Shown here one piece after another: positions 58,375 through 64,000 of a stretch of 64,000 nucleotides of DNA. A program made the position numbers and the translations under genes. The notes below the pieces were generated by a model, which was given only the letters and a program-made list of their open reading frames with translations, did no database searches and was not told where the DNA came from. The first letter of the stretch is position 1; each line of letters opens with the position of its first letter. Where the stretch lies: positions 161,225 through 225,224 of the forward strand of contig CAXBLY010000004.1 of the NCBI GenBank assembly GCA_963976865.1, read 5' to 3'. This stretch comes from UBA1858 sp963976865. Its GTDB lineage: Bacteria; Pseudomonadota; Gammaproteobacteria; UBA4575.

Positions 58375-58716
58375 ATGATTACAGTCTACGGTATTAAAAA
58401 TTGCGATACTGTCAAGAAAGCATGTCACTGGTTAACGAAAAATAATATCGATTACCAGTTTCATGACTTTCGCAAAGATGGCTTAACCCAGACGAAAGTT
58501 AAACAGTGGTCAAGCAAAGTTGACTGGGAATTATTACTCAATCGCCGTGGCACTACCTGGCGAAAACTATCTGACGACGAAAAAAACAGTATCAACAAAA
58601 CAAACGCAATTAAACTTATGACAGAGCAGCCAACATTAATTAAGCGCCCCGTCATTGAATACAGCAATAATGTAATTGTCGGATTCTCCGAAGACAATTT
58701 CAAACAAACGTTTTAA
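58375..58716 (+). CDS. YffB/ArsC-like (Spx-MgsR family) thioredoxin-fold protein
   Basis: This 113-residue protein has the family start MITVYGIKNCDTVKKACHWL with a single conserved Cys10 (no CxxC), YQFHDFRKDGL, LLNRRGTTWRKL and IKRPVIEYSNNVIVGF. E. coli YffB, encoded beside dapE, is the closest counterpart and may bind glutathione; arsenate reduction is not demonstrated for it. It lies 5 bp after dapD and 18 bp before dapE. Confidence 0.9.
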   Translation: MITVYGIKNCDTVKKACHWLTKNNIDYQFHDFRKDGLTQTKVKQWSSKVDWELLLNRRGTTWRKLSDDEKNSINKTNAIKLMTEQPTLIKRPVIEYSNNVIVGFSEDNFKQTF

Positions 58717-58734
58717 TCAACCCATATAAACTCA

Positions 58735-59862
58735 GTGAGCAAAACCCTAGAGCTTAGCCAACAACTGATACAAAAACCTTCAGTCACACCTAATGATGAA
58801 GGTTGCCTGGATTTGCTTGCAAAAAGATTAGCAGGCAGTGGATTTACCACCGAACTTCTGCCTTTTGAAGATGTATCTAATGCATGGATACGCAAAGGTA
58901 GTGAAAGCCCTTTGTTTGTCTTTGCTGGCCACACCGATGTTGTGCCTACAGGACCAGAAAACAAATGGACGCACCCTCCCTTTGACGCCACAGTTGACAA
59001 CGGTCAGCTGCATGGCCGCGGTTCTGCCGATATGAAAACAGGTATCGCGGCAATGGTGATAGCCGTCGAAGAATTTATTGAAGAAAACCCTGACCATAAA
59101 GGTTCGATAGGGTTTCTATTAACCAGCGATGAAGAAGGTCCCGCTGTTAATGGCACTGTCAAAGTCGTCGAGCACTTACAGAATAATCATGTAAACATTG
59201 ATTACTGCTTAGTGGGGGAACCTTCCAGCACTAATGCCGTGGGCGATGTAATTAAAAATGGCAGACGTGGATCACTAGGCGCACATCTTAAGGTCAACGG
59301 AAAGCAAGGTCACGTTGCCTATCCACATTTAGCAGACAACCCAATTCATAGACTTGCCAATCTTTTATCTGAACTGGCAGCAATTGAGTGGGACCAGGGT
59401 AATGATCACTTTCCTGCCACCACGTTTCAAATCTCAAACGTGCAAGCTGGAACAGGAGCAGATAATGTCATTCCAGGAACAGCCGAAGCCTGGTTTAACT
59501 TGCGCTTCTCAACTGAAATTACAGCAGATGAAATTAAACAGCGAATTGAGCAACTAATTCAAAGCAAAAACATTAATCACGAGCTCACCTGGCGGCTATC
59601 AGGCAACCCTTTTTTAACCGCTGAAGGAAAACTGGTTGATGCATGCCGGCATTCGATTAAATCCATTACAGGTCGAGACACAGAACTCTCTACTGCAGGC
59701 GGGACATCAGATGGTCGCTTTATTGCGCCTACCGGCGCTGAAGTTGTCGAACTGGGCGTCATTAACGCTACCATTCACCAAATTGATGAACATACAAATG
59801 TCGAAGAACTCAATCAACTTAAAGAAATCTATAAAGAGGTGATTAAAAAACTGCTTGGCTAG
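58735..59862 (+). CDS. dapE: Succinyl-diaminopimelate desuccinylase
   Basis: This 375-residue di-zinc M20 peptidase-family enzyme has His66 and Asp68 in FAGHTDVVPTGP, RGSADMKTG, LLTSDEEGPA (catalytic Glu and metal Glu), GEPSS and the C-terminal LSTAGGTSDGRF. It releases succinate from N-succinyl-L,L-DAP. It starts at GTG 58735; the reading MSKTLELSQQLIQKPSVTP matches homologues. Last gene of the plus-strand chain, followed by a convergent accessory region. Confidence 0.96.
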   Translation: MSKTLELSQQLIQKPSVTPNDEGCLDLLAKRLAGSGFTTELLPFEDVSNAWIRKGSESPLFVFAGHTDVVPTGPENKWTHPPFDATVDNGQLHGRGSADMKTGIAAMVIAVEEFIEENPDHKGSIGFLLTSDEEGPAVNGTVKVVEHLQNNHVNIDYCLVGEPSSTNAVGDVIKNGRRGSLGAHLKVNGKQGHVAYPHLADNPIHRLANLLSELAAIEWDQGNDHFPATTFQISNVQAGTGADNVIPGTAEAWFNLRFSTEITADEIKQRIEQLIQSKNINHELTWRLSGNPFLTAEGKLVDACRHSIKSITGRDTELSTAGGTSDGRFIAPTGAEVVELGVINATIHQIDEHTNVEELNQLKEIYKEVIKKLLG

Positions 59863-60000
59863 AGCTCTATCGAACAACTCACTTCAGGTAGACCTTCAAT
59901 ATTGATAGGCACCCCGATTTGCTATTTAAATGTTTACCTGCATTCTTTAACTGCTATATACAAACAACATGTAAATCACATTATCAATGGCTAATATTCA

Positions 60001-60025
60001 TAACAAGATAAGACCAACCTTGTTA
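60001..60025. other. Hairpin TAACAAG/CTTGTTA between dapE and the accessory array
   Basis: A 7-bp perfect stem with an 11-nt loop lies in the 220-bp gap after dapE. There is no T-run on either side. With the three preceding bases it reads TCATAACAAG, the same 10-mer found inverted at 63275-63284 in the attC site, so it may mark the left border of the accessory region. Otherwise the gap 59863-60082 shows only a degenerate repeat copy. Confidence 0.3.
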
Positions 60026-60046
60026 GCACCGAAATAAATTTAAAGA

Positions 60047-60076
60047 ACGGCAGCTTTCGGCGCAATAGCAATCATT
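60047..60076. repeat. Palindromic intergenic repeat, copy 7 (degenerate)
   Basis: The plus strand holds GCTTTCGGCGCAATAGCAATC followed by ATT in 30 bp, matching the repeat family at 60.3-63.9 kb but with changes in the left arm (ACGGCA for ATGTCT) and right arm. It lies downstream of the 69-residue membrane gene, at the dapE side of the array. Confidence 0.6.
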
Positions 60077-60082
60077 CGATGT

Positions 60083-60292
60083 TCAGTCATCATCATTAGA
60101 ATTCCCAGGCGTAAAACGACTGTCATCGCTTGCTTTTTTATTGATTAATTCTCTCACCAAATATATACCCAGCACCACAAAGACTAATCCTGTAATCAAT
60201 ATTGAGAATCCAAATTGACTAAAGCTAGCTATAAGGATTACACCAGATACTAATAAAAGAATGCCTAAACCTTGTGTAATTGTAATGTTCAT
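60083..60292 (-). CDS. 69-residue membrane protein of unknown function
   Basis: The ATG at 60292 gives MNITITQGLGILLLVSGVIL, then two predicted membrane helices (about 8-25 and 29-48). A charged, Asp/Ser-rich tail ends in NSNDDD. A longer reading from upstream would run through the palindromic repeat and is not credible. The ATG lies 3 bp beyond that repeat. No family recognised. AT-rich like its neighbours. Confidence 0.6.
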   Translation of the reverse strand: MNITITQGLGILLLVSGVILIASFSQFGFSILITGLVFVVLGIYLVRELINKKASDDSRFTPGNSNDDD

Positions 60293-60295
60293 TGC

Positions 60296-60325
60296 ATGTC
60301 GCTTACCGGCGCAATAGCGGTCATT
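60296..60325. repeat. Palindromic intergenic repeat, copy 6
   Basis: The plus strand reads ATGTCGCTTACCGGCGCAAT then AGCGGTCATT (30 bp). On the coding (minus) strand it starts AATGACCGCT, and its 3' end lies 3 bp before the ATG of the 69-residue gene. The arms ATGTC/GGTCAT and GCTT/AATAGC are imperfectly self-complementary. Confidence 0.8.
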
Positions 60326-60361
60326 AGCACATATCATTTTCTAGCTATTTAGAATTATTGA

Positions 60362-60826
60362 TTATATCCCTTGCAATGCATCAAACCATCCATAAGACTT
60401 TGTAACTAAGGTATATTTTTTTGAAATATTAATATCTTTTCCATTGCTTGTGCCGTAGAAAATAACTTTCTCAGTCACTGGGCTCAAATAAGGTTCAGCA
60501 GTGTATCCAAATGAAATCATTTCTGGCTCTTCGCTCTTTAGTTGGAGCTGTCTTTGGATATTATTCTTATACGAATATTTCAATTCTTCACCAAGGGAAA
60601 CAATAGAGACAGATACCGATTCAATCGAAATCTCTTTATCGGTTTTACTCGATAAAAGAATAGCAGATGATTTTCCATCAAAATGGAATAACGTAATCTG
60701 AAGCCCGTCATGTTCATATAATTTTGTATGACTAGCGTGTATATCTGTATCACTGAAAACGTAATAATTGCCTACAGAACAAGCAGGACTCAAGGTTATT
60801 AAAATCAAGAGTAGAATTATTTTCAA
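60362..60826 (-). CDS. Putative lipoprotein of unknown function
   Basis: This 154-residue protein has a hydrophobic start MKIILLLILITLSPACSVGN, with a lipobox-like SPAC and Cys16 as the likely lipidated residue. The rest reads as beta-strands (GLQITLFHFDGKSSAILLSS, EVKFSYTAEP-like segments), suggesting a small immunoglobulin-type or lipocalin-sized domain. The start is TTG (60826) with AAAGAG about 10 nt upstream, partly supplied by the adjacent repeat. No family recognised. Confidence 0.6.
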   Translation of the reverse strand: MKIILLLILITLSPACSVGNYYVFSDTDIHASHTKLYEHDGLQITLFHFDGKSSAILLSSKTDKEISIESVSVSIVSLGEELKYSYKNNIQRQLQLKSEEPEMISFGYTAEPYLSPVTEKVIFYGTSNGKDINISKKYTLVTKSYGWFDALQGI

Positions 60827-60832
60827 ATCATT

Positions 60833-60862
60833 TAGTCTCTTTACGGCGCAAAAGCGGTCATT
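60833..60862. repeat. Palindromic intergenic repeat, copy 5
   Basis: The plus strand reads TAGTCTCTTTACGGCGCAAA then AGCGGTCATT (30 bp). On the minus strand it begins AATGACCGCTTTTGCGCC and ends 6 bp before the TTG start of the lipoprotein gene, contributing a purine-rich AAAGAGAC. Confidence 0.85.
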
Positions 60863-60872
60863 TGTCTTATCC

Positions 60873-61544
60873 TCAATATCTATGTTTATTAATCACTAAA
60901 AAAGCAACTGATAGTGCTGAAACCACAAAAATAAAGCTTACTAGCGAAATAACTGTTGAGATAACCTCTGTATAAGGAAGTGTGCTGATTAGCAATGAAG
61001 GTAATTCAACAAGTAACGGATAAATGCCGACAACGGCAATCATTAACACTTGATAATTTCTTGTAATATTCCAAGATTCTTGAAAAGACAGCTCGTTATC
61101 AGTTGCTATCGATGGAAATACCAGAGCAAATCGCCCCCAAAAGTAAGATGATAGTAAATATGGAATTACCCAGCCACCAAGAGGAGTTTGAGAGCTATAT
61201 ATTGCCTGAGAAAGAATATCAAAAGGTAGCAACAGTAAGCCAAGAACGAAGGCTGCACCAAAAAAATGTAACTCTCGAAAACCTGGTACATAAAAGCCCC
61301 ACGTGCTGACGGAGCTGGGACCTAGCAGAATAAGCCTATGAGTTGAAATCGCAACTTGTATGTAAACAACCCATTCAAATACTGTAAAAAATATAAAGAT
61401 CCAAATATTTATTCCTTCAGCCACAATCAACTGAAACAAAGACAGTAAAATACAAGGCAGAATCAAGATTCTTATAAAGTTGAATTTATACTCGATTACA
61501 AAACCTATAGCTCCTAGAAGTGTTTTCTTTATAATCTCAAGCAC
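60873..61544 (-). CDS. Multi-span membrane protein of unknown function (YciC/GDPD membrane-domain type)
   Basis: This 223-residue protein has about six hydrophobic segments (near 18-40, 45-65, 92-112, 128-140, 168-190, 196-216). The segment YFWGRFALVFPSIATDNELS followed by FQESWNITR resembles the core of YciC-like and glycerophosphodiesterase-associated membrane domains; this is a weak resemblance. GTG at 61544 is supported by AGGGA 8 nt upstream. Unlike its neighbours it has no palindromic repeat before its start. Confidence 0.65.
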   Translation of the reverse strand: MLEIIKKTLLGAIGFVIEYKFNFIRILILPCILLSLFQLIVAEGINIWIFIFFTVFEWVVYIQVAISTHRLILLGPSSVSTWGFYVPGFRELHFFGAAFVLGLLLLPFDILSQAIYSSQTPLGGWVIPYLLSSYFWGRFALVFPSIATDNELSFQESWNITRNYQVLMIAVVGIYPLLVELPSLLISTLPYTEVISTVISLVSFIFVVSALSVAFLVINKHRY

Positions 61545-61602
61545 TTTGATTTCCCTGAATACAGCTTATCAATTTACATTTTCTTTTATCTGAAAAGTAT
61601 GA

Positions 61603-61974
61603 CTAACTCACAACTGCAATTGAAAATACAATTACAAATATTACGAATATTGCTAACCATAAAAGCGGCATTGTATTTTGTTGTGCTAATTCTTTTATAT
61701 TGAGCTTCATAATTTGCTTTTCTTTTTTACATATTTCATCACCACAACTACGACAGTACTTATCAATTATTGCTATATGAGCATCACAATGGATGCAACG
61801 ATATCGATCTCGAGTATTCCACGGAAATGCACCTACGACAGAATGAATATTTTTTTGCATATGGAATATATCTTCTTCGCTGAATTTAACTCCACAATCT
61901 CTACAGTATAAATTTCCTCTGGCAGCAATGTGATTGCAACTTACGCATCTATAGATATCATCTAATGTCTTCAT
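61603..61974 (-). CDS. Double zinc-ribbon protein with C-terminal membrane anchor
   Basis: This 123-residue protein has two CxxC...CxxC zinc ribbons: RCVSC with YCRDCG (9-30) and RCIHC with YCRSCG (about 59-78). A lysine-rich linker follows, then one membrane helix (about 103-121) at the very end. The domain order (cytoplasmic zinc ribbons then a tail anchor) suggests a membrane-tethered binding or assembly protein. Function unknown. ATG at 61974 lies 13 bp after a repeat copy. Confidence 0.65.
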   Translation of the reverse strand: MKTLDDIYRCVSCNHIAARGNLYCRDCGVKFSEEDIFHMQKNIHSVVGAFPWNTRDRYRCIHCDAHIAIIDKYCRSCGDEICKKEKQIMKLNIKELAQQNTMPLLWLAIFVIFVIVFSIAVVS

Positions 61975-61987
61975 ATTATAATTTCAA

Positions 61988-62017
61988 TTGTCTTCTTTCG
62001 GCTCAATAGCGGTCATT
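61988..62017. repeat. Palindromic intergenic repeat, copy 4
   Basis: The plus strand reads TTGTCTTCTTTCGGCTCAAT then AGCGGTCATT (30 bp). It fills most of the 49-bp gap between the four-span membrane gene and the zinc-ribbon gene, ending 13 bp before the ATG of the latter on the minus strand. Confidence 0.85.
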
Positions 62018-62023
62018 TTTATC

Positions 62024-62509
62024 TCAGCTAAACATGTGTCGAAAAACTCTGACAAACATAGCTACTTCAGCAAGTCCAACAAGGCCTGCAACATACCAGT
62101 GATATTTTCTTATATTTCCGCTATTGTATTCAACATAAATCCTTCTGAGTAAATATACTGAGTAAACACAAAGCGCAGTAGTTAAACCAAAGCTAAATGA
62201 ATAATTACCTTCCTCAGGAATTCCAAACACAGCAATTTTAAGAACCATTGACAATATCCAAATGGCCAACAATGAAATTGCTATTGCATGAAAAGATATT
62301 ACTTTAAGCCGTTTAGATTCGTATATAAATCCTATAACACAAGTTGATAGTAGAATAATATCTATGATTGCGAGTGAGGAAATCAGTACAGGGTCTAACG
62401 ACTCGAATCCTGATACTTTTGTTATAGACATTATCGCGGTTGGAATATGTGCTAAACAGGCAAAGACGACAAGCACAGTATTTATTATTAGAATTTTCTT
62501 TAGTGTCAT
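62024..62509 (-). CDS. Four-span membrane protein of unknown function
   Basis: This 161-residue protein has about four membrane helices (near 7-28, 40-62, 72-92, 105-122) and a possible fifth near 140-158, with short polar loops such as YESKRLKV and RRIYVEYNSGNIRKYHW. The ATG is at 62509, 6 bp after a repeat copy that provides GAAAAGAGA upstream. No family recognised. AT-rich. Confidence 0.62.
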   Translation of the reverse strand: MTLKKILIINTVLVVFACLAHIPTAIMSITKVSGFESLDPVLISSLAIIDIILLSTCVIGFIYESKRLKVISFHAIAISLLAIWILSMVLKIAVFGIPEEGNYSFSFGLTTALCVYSVYLLRRIYVEYNSGNIRKYHWYVAGLVGLAEVAMFVRVFRHMFS

Positions 62510-62515
62510 TATCTA

Positions 62516-62546
62516 AATGTCTCTTTTCGGCGCAAAAGCGGTCATT
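62516..62546. repeat. Palindromic intergenic repeat, copy 3
   Basis: The plus strand reads AATGTCTCTTTTCGGCGCAA then AAGCGGTCATT (31 bp). This is the best-preserved copy: arms AATGnC / GnCATT and CTTTT / AAAAG are complementary around a CGGCGC centre. It ends 6 bp before the ATG of the four-span gene. Confidence 0.9.
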
Positions 62547-62555
62547 CGCTGTAAT

Positions 62556-63197
62556 CTAGTCATTGTTAGTTAGTATATGAGCTGCACCTGCAAAAACAAT
62601 ATACAAAAGATAAGTAACTCCAATTCCTATCAATAGGATAATTGGTATAGAAATACTTATCTCAAGATTCATAACTATTAGGATGCGAATTGATCCAAGG
62701 AGAAAAGCAGCTATTACAAATAAAATTAACACTCTGCTTATTTGCAAATGAGACAATAAGTAGGCAACGCCAGTGGGGATTGAAAGCAAGTTAGTTCTTT
62801 TTAGGAAAACTATCGGTACTGTGTAAATCGTCACAACCGCAACAGCCATTTTCATTAATTCCACGATAAAGTAACTTGTGTATCCTCCAATGTAAGCTTG
62901 TGAGATCATGCGTACTATTAAGACTGGTATAGCTAGAACAATGAGTACAGTAATATAATTGAATCCATTCTTTCTCAATATATCTTTTATGCTTTCTCTA
63001 TTTTCACTCTTTAAAATAGTTTCAATTATTCTTCCACACAGAAATATTTCTAATATGAACCCCAATACAAAAGCAATTAGTGAGAACGTCGCCCAGTTTT
63101 CTCCAACAATTATAGTACTGCATACACCAGCGACAATAATTAAAAGTAAATGCTGATTAACAACTTTAATTGAGCTGCTTATAAGCTCAGAATTCAT
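62556..63197 (-). CDS. Multi-span membrane protein of unknown function
   Basis: Starting at ATG 63197 the protein has 213 residues with about six hydrophobic segments (from HLLLIIVAGVCSTIIV near the start to IPIILLIGIGVTYLLYIVFA near the end). The topology resembles the neighbouring 223-residue protein, though the sequences are different. A TTG start at 63218 would place coding sequence through the palindromic repeat and is not preferred; the repeat supplies AAGAAG about 7 nt before the ATG. No family recognised. Confidence 0.62.
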   Translation of the reverse strand: MNSELISSSIKVVNQHLLLIIVAGVCSTIIVGENWATFSLIAFVLGFILEIFLCGRIIETILKSENRESIKDILRKNGFNYITVLIVLAIPVLIVRMISQAYIGGYTSYFIVELMKMAVAVVTIYTVPIVFLKRTNLLSIPTGVAYLLSHLQISRVLILFVIAAFLLGSIRILIVMNLEISISIPIILLIGIGVTYLLYIVFAGAAHILTNND

Positions 63198-63199
63198 AT

Positions 63200-63229
63200 A
63201 TGTCTTCTTTCGGCTCAAAAACGGTCATT
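63200..63229. repeat. Palindromic intergenic repeat, copy 2
   Basis: The plus strand reads ATGTCTTCTTTCGGCTCAAA then AACGGTCATT (30 bp). On the minus strand it starts right at the attC end (GTTGAATGACC) and ends 2 bp before the ATG of the 213-residue membrane gene. Confidence 0.85.
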
Positions 63230-63284
63230 CAACGACCAAGCCAAGCGGCGGGTTCACCCGTCCGCTTGGGCGCCTTGTTATGAG
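63227..63284 (-). other. Integron attC-like recombination site
   Basis: On the minus strand, directly after the 132-residue gene, the site begins with R'' TCATAAC and ends with R' GTTGAAT, which fits GTTRRRY. Between them lies AAGGCGCC and a stem CCAAGCGG / CCGCTTGG, with one extra A beside a second stem CGGG/CCCG. R'' is perfectly complementary to GTTATGA at the other end of the cassette (63697-63703), as required if the cassette once circularised. Length 58 bp is in the attC range. Confidence 0.75.
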
Positions 63285-63290
63285 TACTTT

Positions 63291-63689
63291 TCATAAACAG
63301 TCTAACCCACTTGCGCACGTAACATACAAAGCCCATAAAGGCCAAACAAACATCGTTGCTAACGCCACAACTAAAAGCGTGGTATGTTTCTGAACAGCGT
63401 GCTGAATTTTTACCAAAAATTGGTTTGCAGCTACAAAGACAATTAATGGCATAAGTATGCTCAGAAAATTAACCAAGGCGAGCAATACTGGTCGATTTTC
63501 AGCCGCCCAAGAACTGTGGCTTTGATATTGCCCCAGAACGGTCAGCGCAATACAGATAACAGAGGCCACAATAATCTCTGTAACTAGCCCCTTCCTTTCC
63601 TTTAAGAAAAGAAGTAATTCGGCCACCGTAAACGCTAGCAGATAGTATGGCCAAGCATTTTTAAAGGAACCAATCAGGAACTCTTCCAT
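63291..63689 (-). CDS. Gene-cassette protein: 132-residue four-span membrane protein
   Basis: This 132-residue protein has about four hydrophobic segments (near 12-28, 36-54, 70-92, 104-122), with charged loops LKERKGLV and QHAVQKHTT. It is the only gene between the two attC-type boundaries, close to both, as in integron cassettes. Start ATG at 63689 lies 14 nt inside the cassette edge, and the stop is 7 nt before the attC R'' box. No family recognised. Composition is less AT-rich than the neighbouring array genes, consistent with separate origin. Confidence 0.7.
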   Translation of the reverse strand: MEEFLIGSFKNAWPYYLLAFTVAELLLFLKERKGLVTEIIVASVICIALTVLGQYQSHSSWAAENRPVLLALVNFLSILMPLIVFVAANQFLVKIQHAVQKHTTLLVVALATMFVWPLWALYVTCASGLDCL

Positions 63690-63696
63690 AAGTACT

Positions 63697-63735
63697 CATA
63701 ACAGTTACTAAGCGGACCGCTCGGTCCGTATATCA
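63697..63735 (-). other. Partial attC (3' half) upstream of the cassette gene
   Basis: The minus strand reads CGGACC-GAGC-GGTCCG (a 6-bp stem), then CTTAGTAACT and GTTATGA. The CCGCTTAG before the R' box parallels CCGCTTGG of the full attC downstream. No matching R''-L'' half was seen further upstream, so this is either the remnant of another cassette's attC or a secondary insertion site. Confidence 0.5.
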
Positions 63736-63851
63736 TTATTAGAAACTACTGATGTAGTTTCACAAGTTATTGATAACTTTAACAGTTAGAGTAAATGAAT
63801 GAAATATTGGAATAAACAAGTACGGACACTGATTTGGTGATTCTAATAATG
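63734..63851. repeat. Nested inverted repeats in the gap upstream of the cassette
   Basis: The outer pair is CATTATTAGAA (63734-63744) and TTCTAATAATG (63841-63851), 11 bp perfect. Inside are two compact hairpins: GAAACTAC/GTAGTTTC with a 4-nt loop (63742-63761) and AAGTTAT/ATAACTT with a 2-nt loop (63764-63779). No gene is present in this 263-bp gap (63690-63952). Confidence 0.6.
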
Positions 63852-63877
63852 TCTGCTAAGGGTCGAAAGCGGTCATT
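63848..63877. repeat. Palindromic intergenic repeat, copy 1
   Basis: The plus strand reads AATGTCTGCTAAGGGTCGAA then AGCGGTCATT (30 bp), with complementary arms AATGwCyGCT / AGCrGwCATT. It lies between the cassette-like region and the transposase tail, and its left end overlaps the outer inverted repeat by 4 bp. Confidence 0.75.
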
Positions 63878-63952
63878 AATCACTATACAATATTAGCATC
63901 CTCAAATATACTAATCTAGAATCGTTCTGAGTGTCTGCTTTCGACTGCGTTT

Positions 63953-64000
63953 TCAACCGATCAATGCAACACATTGATTAAATCGTTCTGCGGGTGTTTC
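63953..64000 (-). mobile_element. C-terminal tail of a transposase (IS30-like), cut by the window edge
   Basis: The minus strand is open from the right edge and reads ETPAERFNQCVALIG followed by TGA. This resembles the end of IS30-family transposases (TPAERF near the C-terminus, from memory). Directly downstream, CGAAAGCAGACACTC (about 63930-63945) resembles one arm of the palindromic repeat family and may be part of the element's end. Only 15 codons are visible, so the family is tentative. Confidence 0.45.

Noticed and set aside
58375..58716. A true arsenate reductase ArsC.
   Set aside because: There are no ars genes nearby, and the context beside dapE matches YffB-type proteins.
60001..60025. 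A second complete attC site at the left end of the array.
   Set aside because: The two TAACAAG/CTTGTTA arms are only 11 nt apart, without the L boxes and central stem of an attC; kept only as a hairpin.
63198..63218. N-terminal extension of the 213-residue membrane protein from TTG 63218.
   Set aside because: It would translate the palindromic repeat; the ATG at 63197 directly follows the repeat and matches the layout of neighbouring genes.
60047..63877. The seven palindromic repeats as a CRISPR array.
   Set aside because: Copies are 250-1150 bp apart with whole genes between them, and they vary; there are no regular spacers and no cas genes.

Overview
The window is a 64 kb stretch of a Gammaproteobacterium chromosome. 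Gene order supports this: rpsB-tsf-pyrH-frr-uppS-cdsA-dxr-rseP-bamA-skp-lpxD-fabZ-lpxA ... rnhB-dnaE-accA-tilS-pyrG-kdsA-eno-ftsB-ispD-ispF, with map-glnD-dapC-dapD-dapE divergent from rpsB, is the Pseudomonas-type arrangement. Base composition is moderately AT-rich and no close species can be named from the sequence. The outer-membrane genes (bamA, lptFG, lpxABD, kdsA) show a lipopolysaccharide-bearing Gram-negative envelope.

Left part (1-25 kb): the end of a GGDEF-EAL protein with a degenerate EAL motif, htpX, the topoisomerase IV operon parE-parC, a divergent AddA-like helicase-nuclease, xerD-dsbC, an RDD membrane protein, lptF-lptG, and divergent pepA-holC-valS. Next come a 25-residue membrane microprotein, a LysE exporter and a secreted animal-type haem peroxidase. 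A minus-strand group follows: yoaA-like helicase, tsaB, a VOC protein and a small secreted protein.

Middle part (25-53 kb): dense, largely overlapping minus-strand housekeeping genes for isoprenoid precursors (ispD, ispF, dxr, uppS), lipid A and Kdo (lpxA, lpxD, lpxB, kdsA), fatty acids (accA, fabZ), phospholipid (cdsA), outer-membrane assembly (skp, bamA), envelope stress (rseP), replication (dnaE, rnhB) and translation (rpsB, tsf, frr, tilS). This chain is interrupted by a plus-strand block of a Gfo/Idh oxidoreductase, a DegT aminotransferase and lpxB. The first two look like GnnA and GnnB, which make UDP-2,3-diamino-glucose for lipid A with amide-linked acyl chains. Flipping the block would restore the order lpxA-gnnA-gnnB-lpxB-rnhB, so a local inversion is likely.

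Right part (53-60 kb): plus-strand map, glnD, dapC, dapD, a YffB/Spx-like protein and dapE (lysine/diaminopimelate synthesis and nitrogen sensing).

The last 4 kb (60-64 kb) is different: AT-rich, seven small minus-strand genes almost all encoding membrane or lipid-anchored proteins of unknown function. They are punctuated by seven copies of a 30-bp palindromic repeat, most of them lying immediately upstream of a start codon. The region also holds a convincing integron attC site with a one-gene cassette, several inverted repeats, and at the right edge the tail of what looks like an IS30-type transposase. This is the accessory part of the window and the best place to look for something undescribed. 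No rRNA, tRNA or CRISPR array was seen. No gap between genes exceeds 300 bases.
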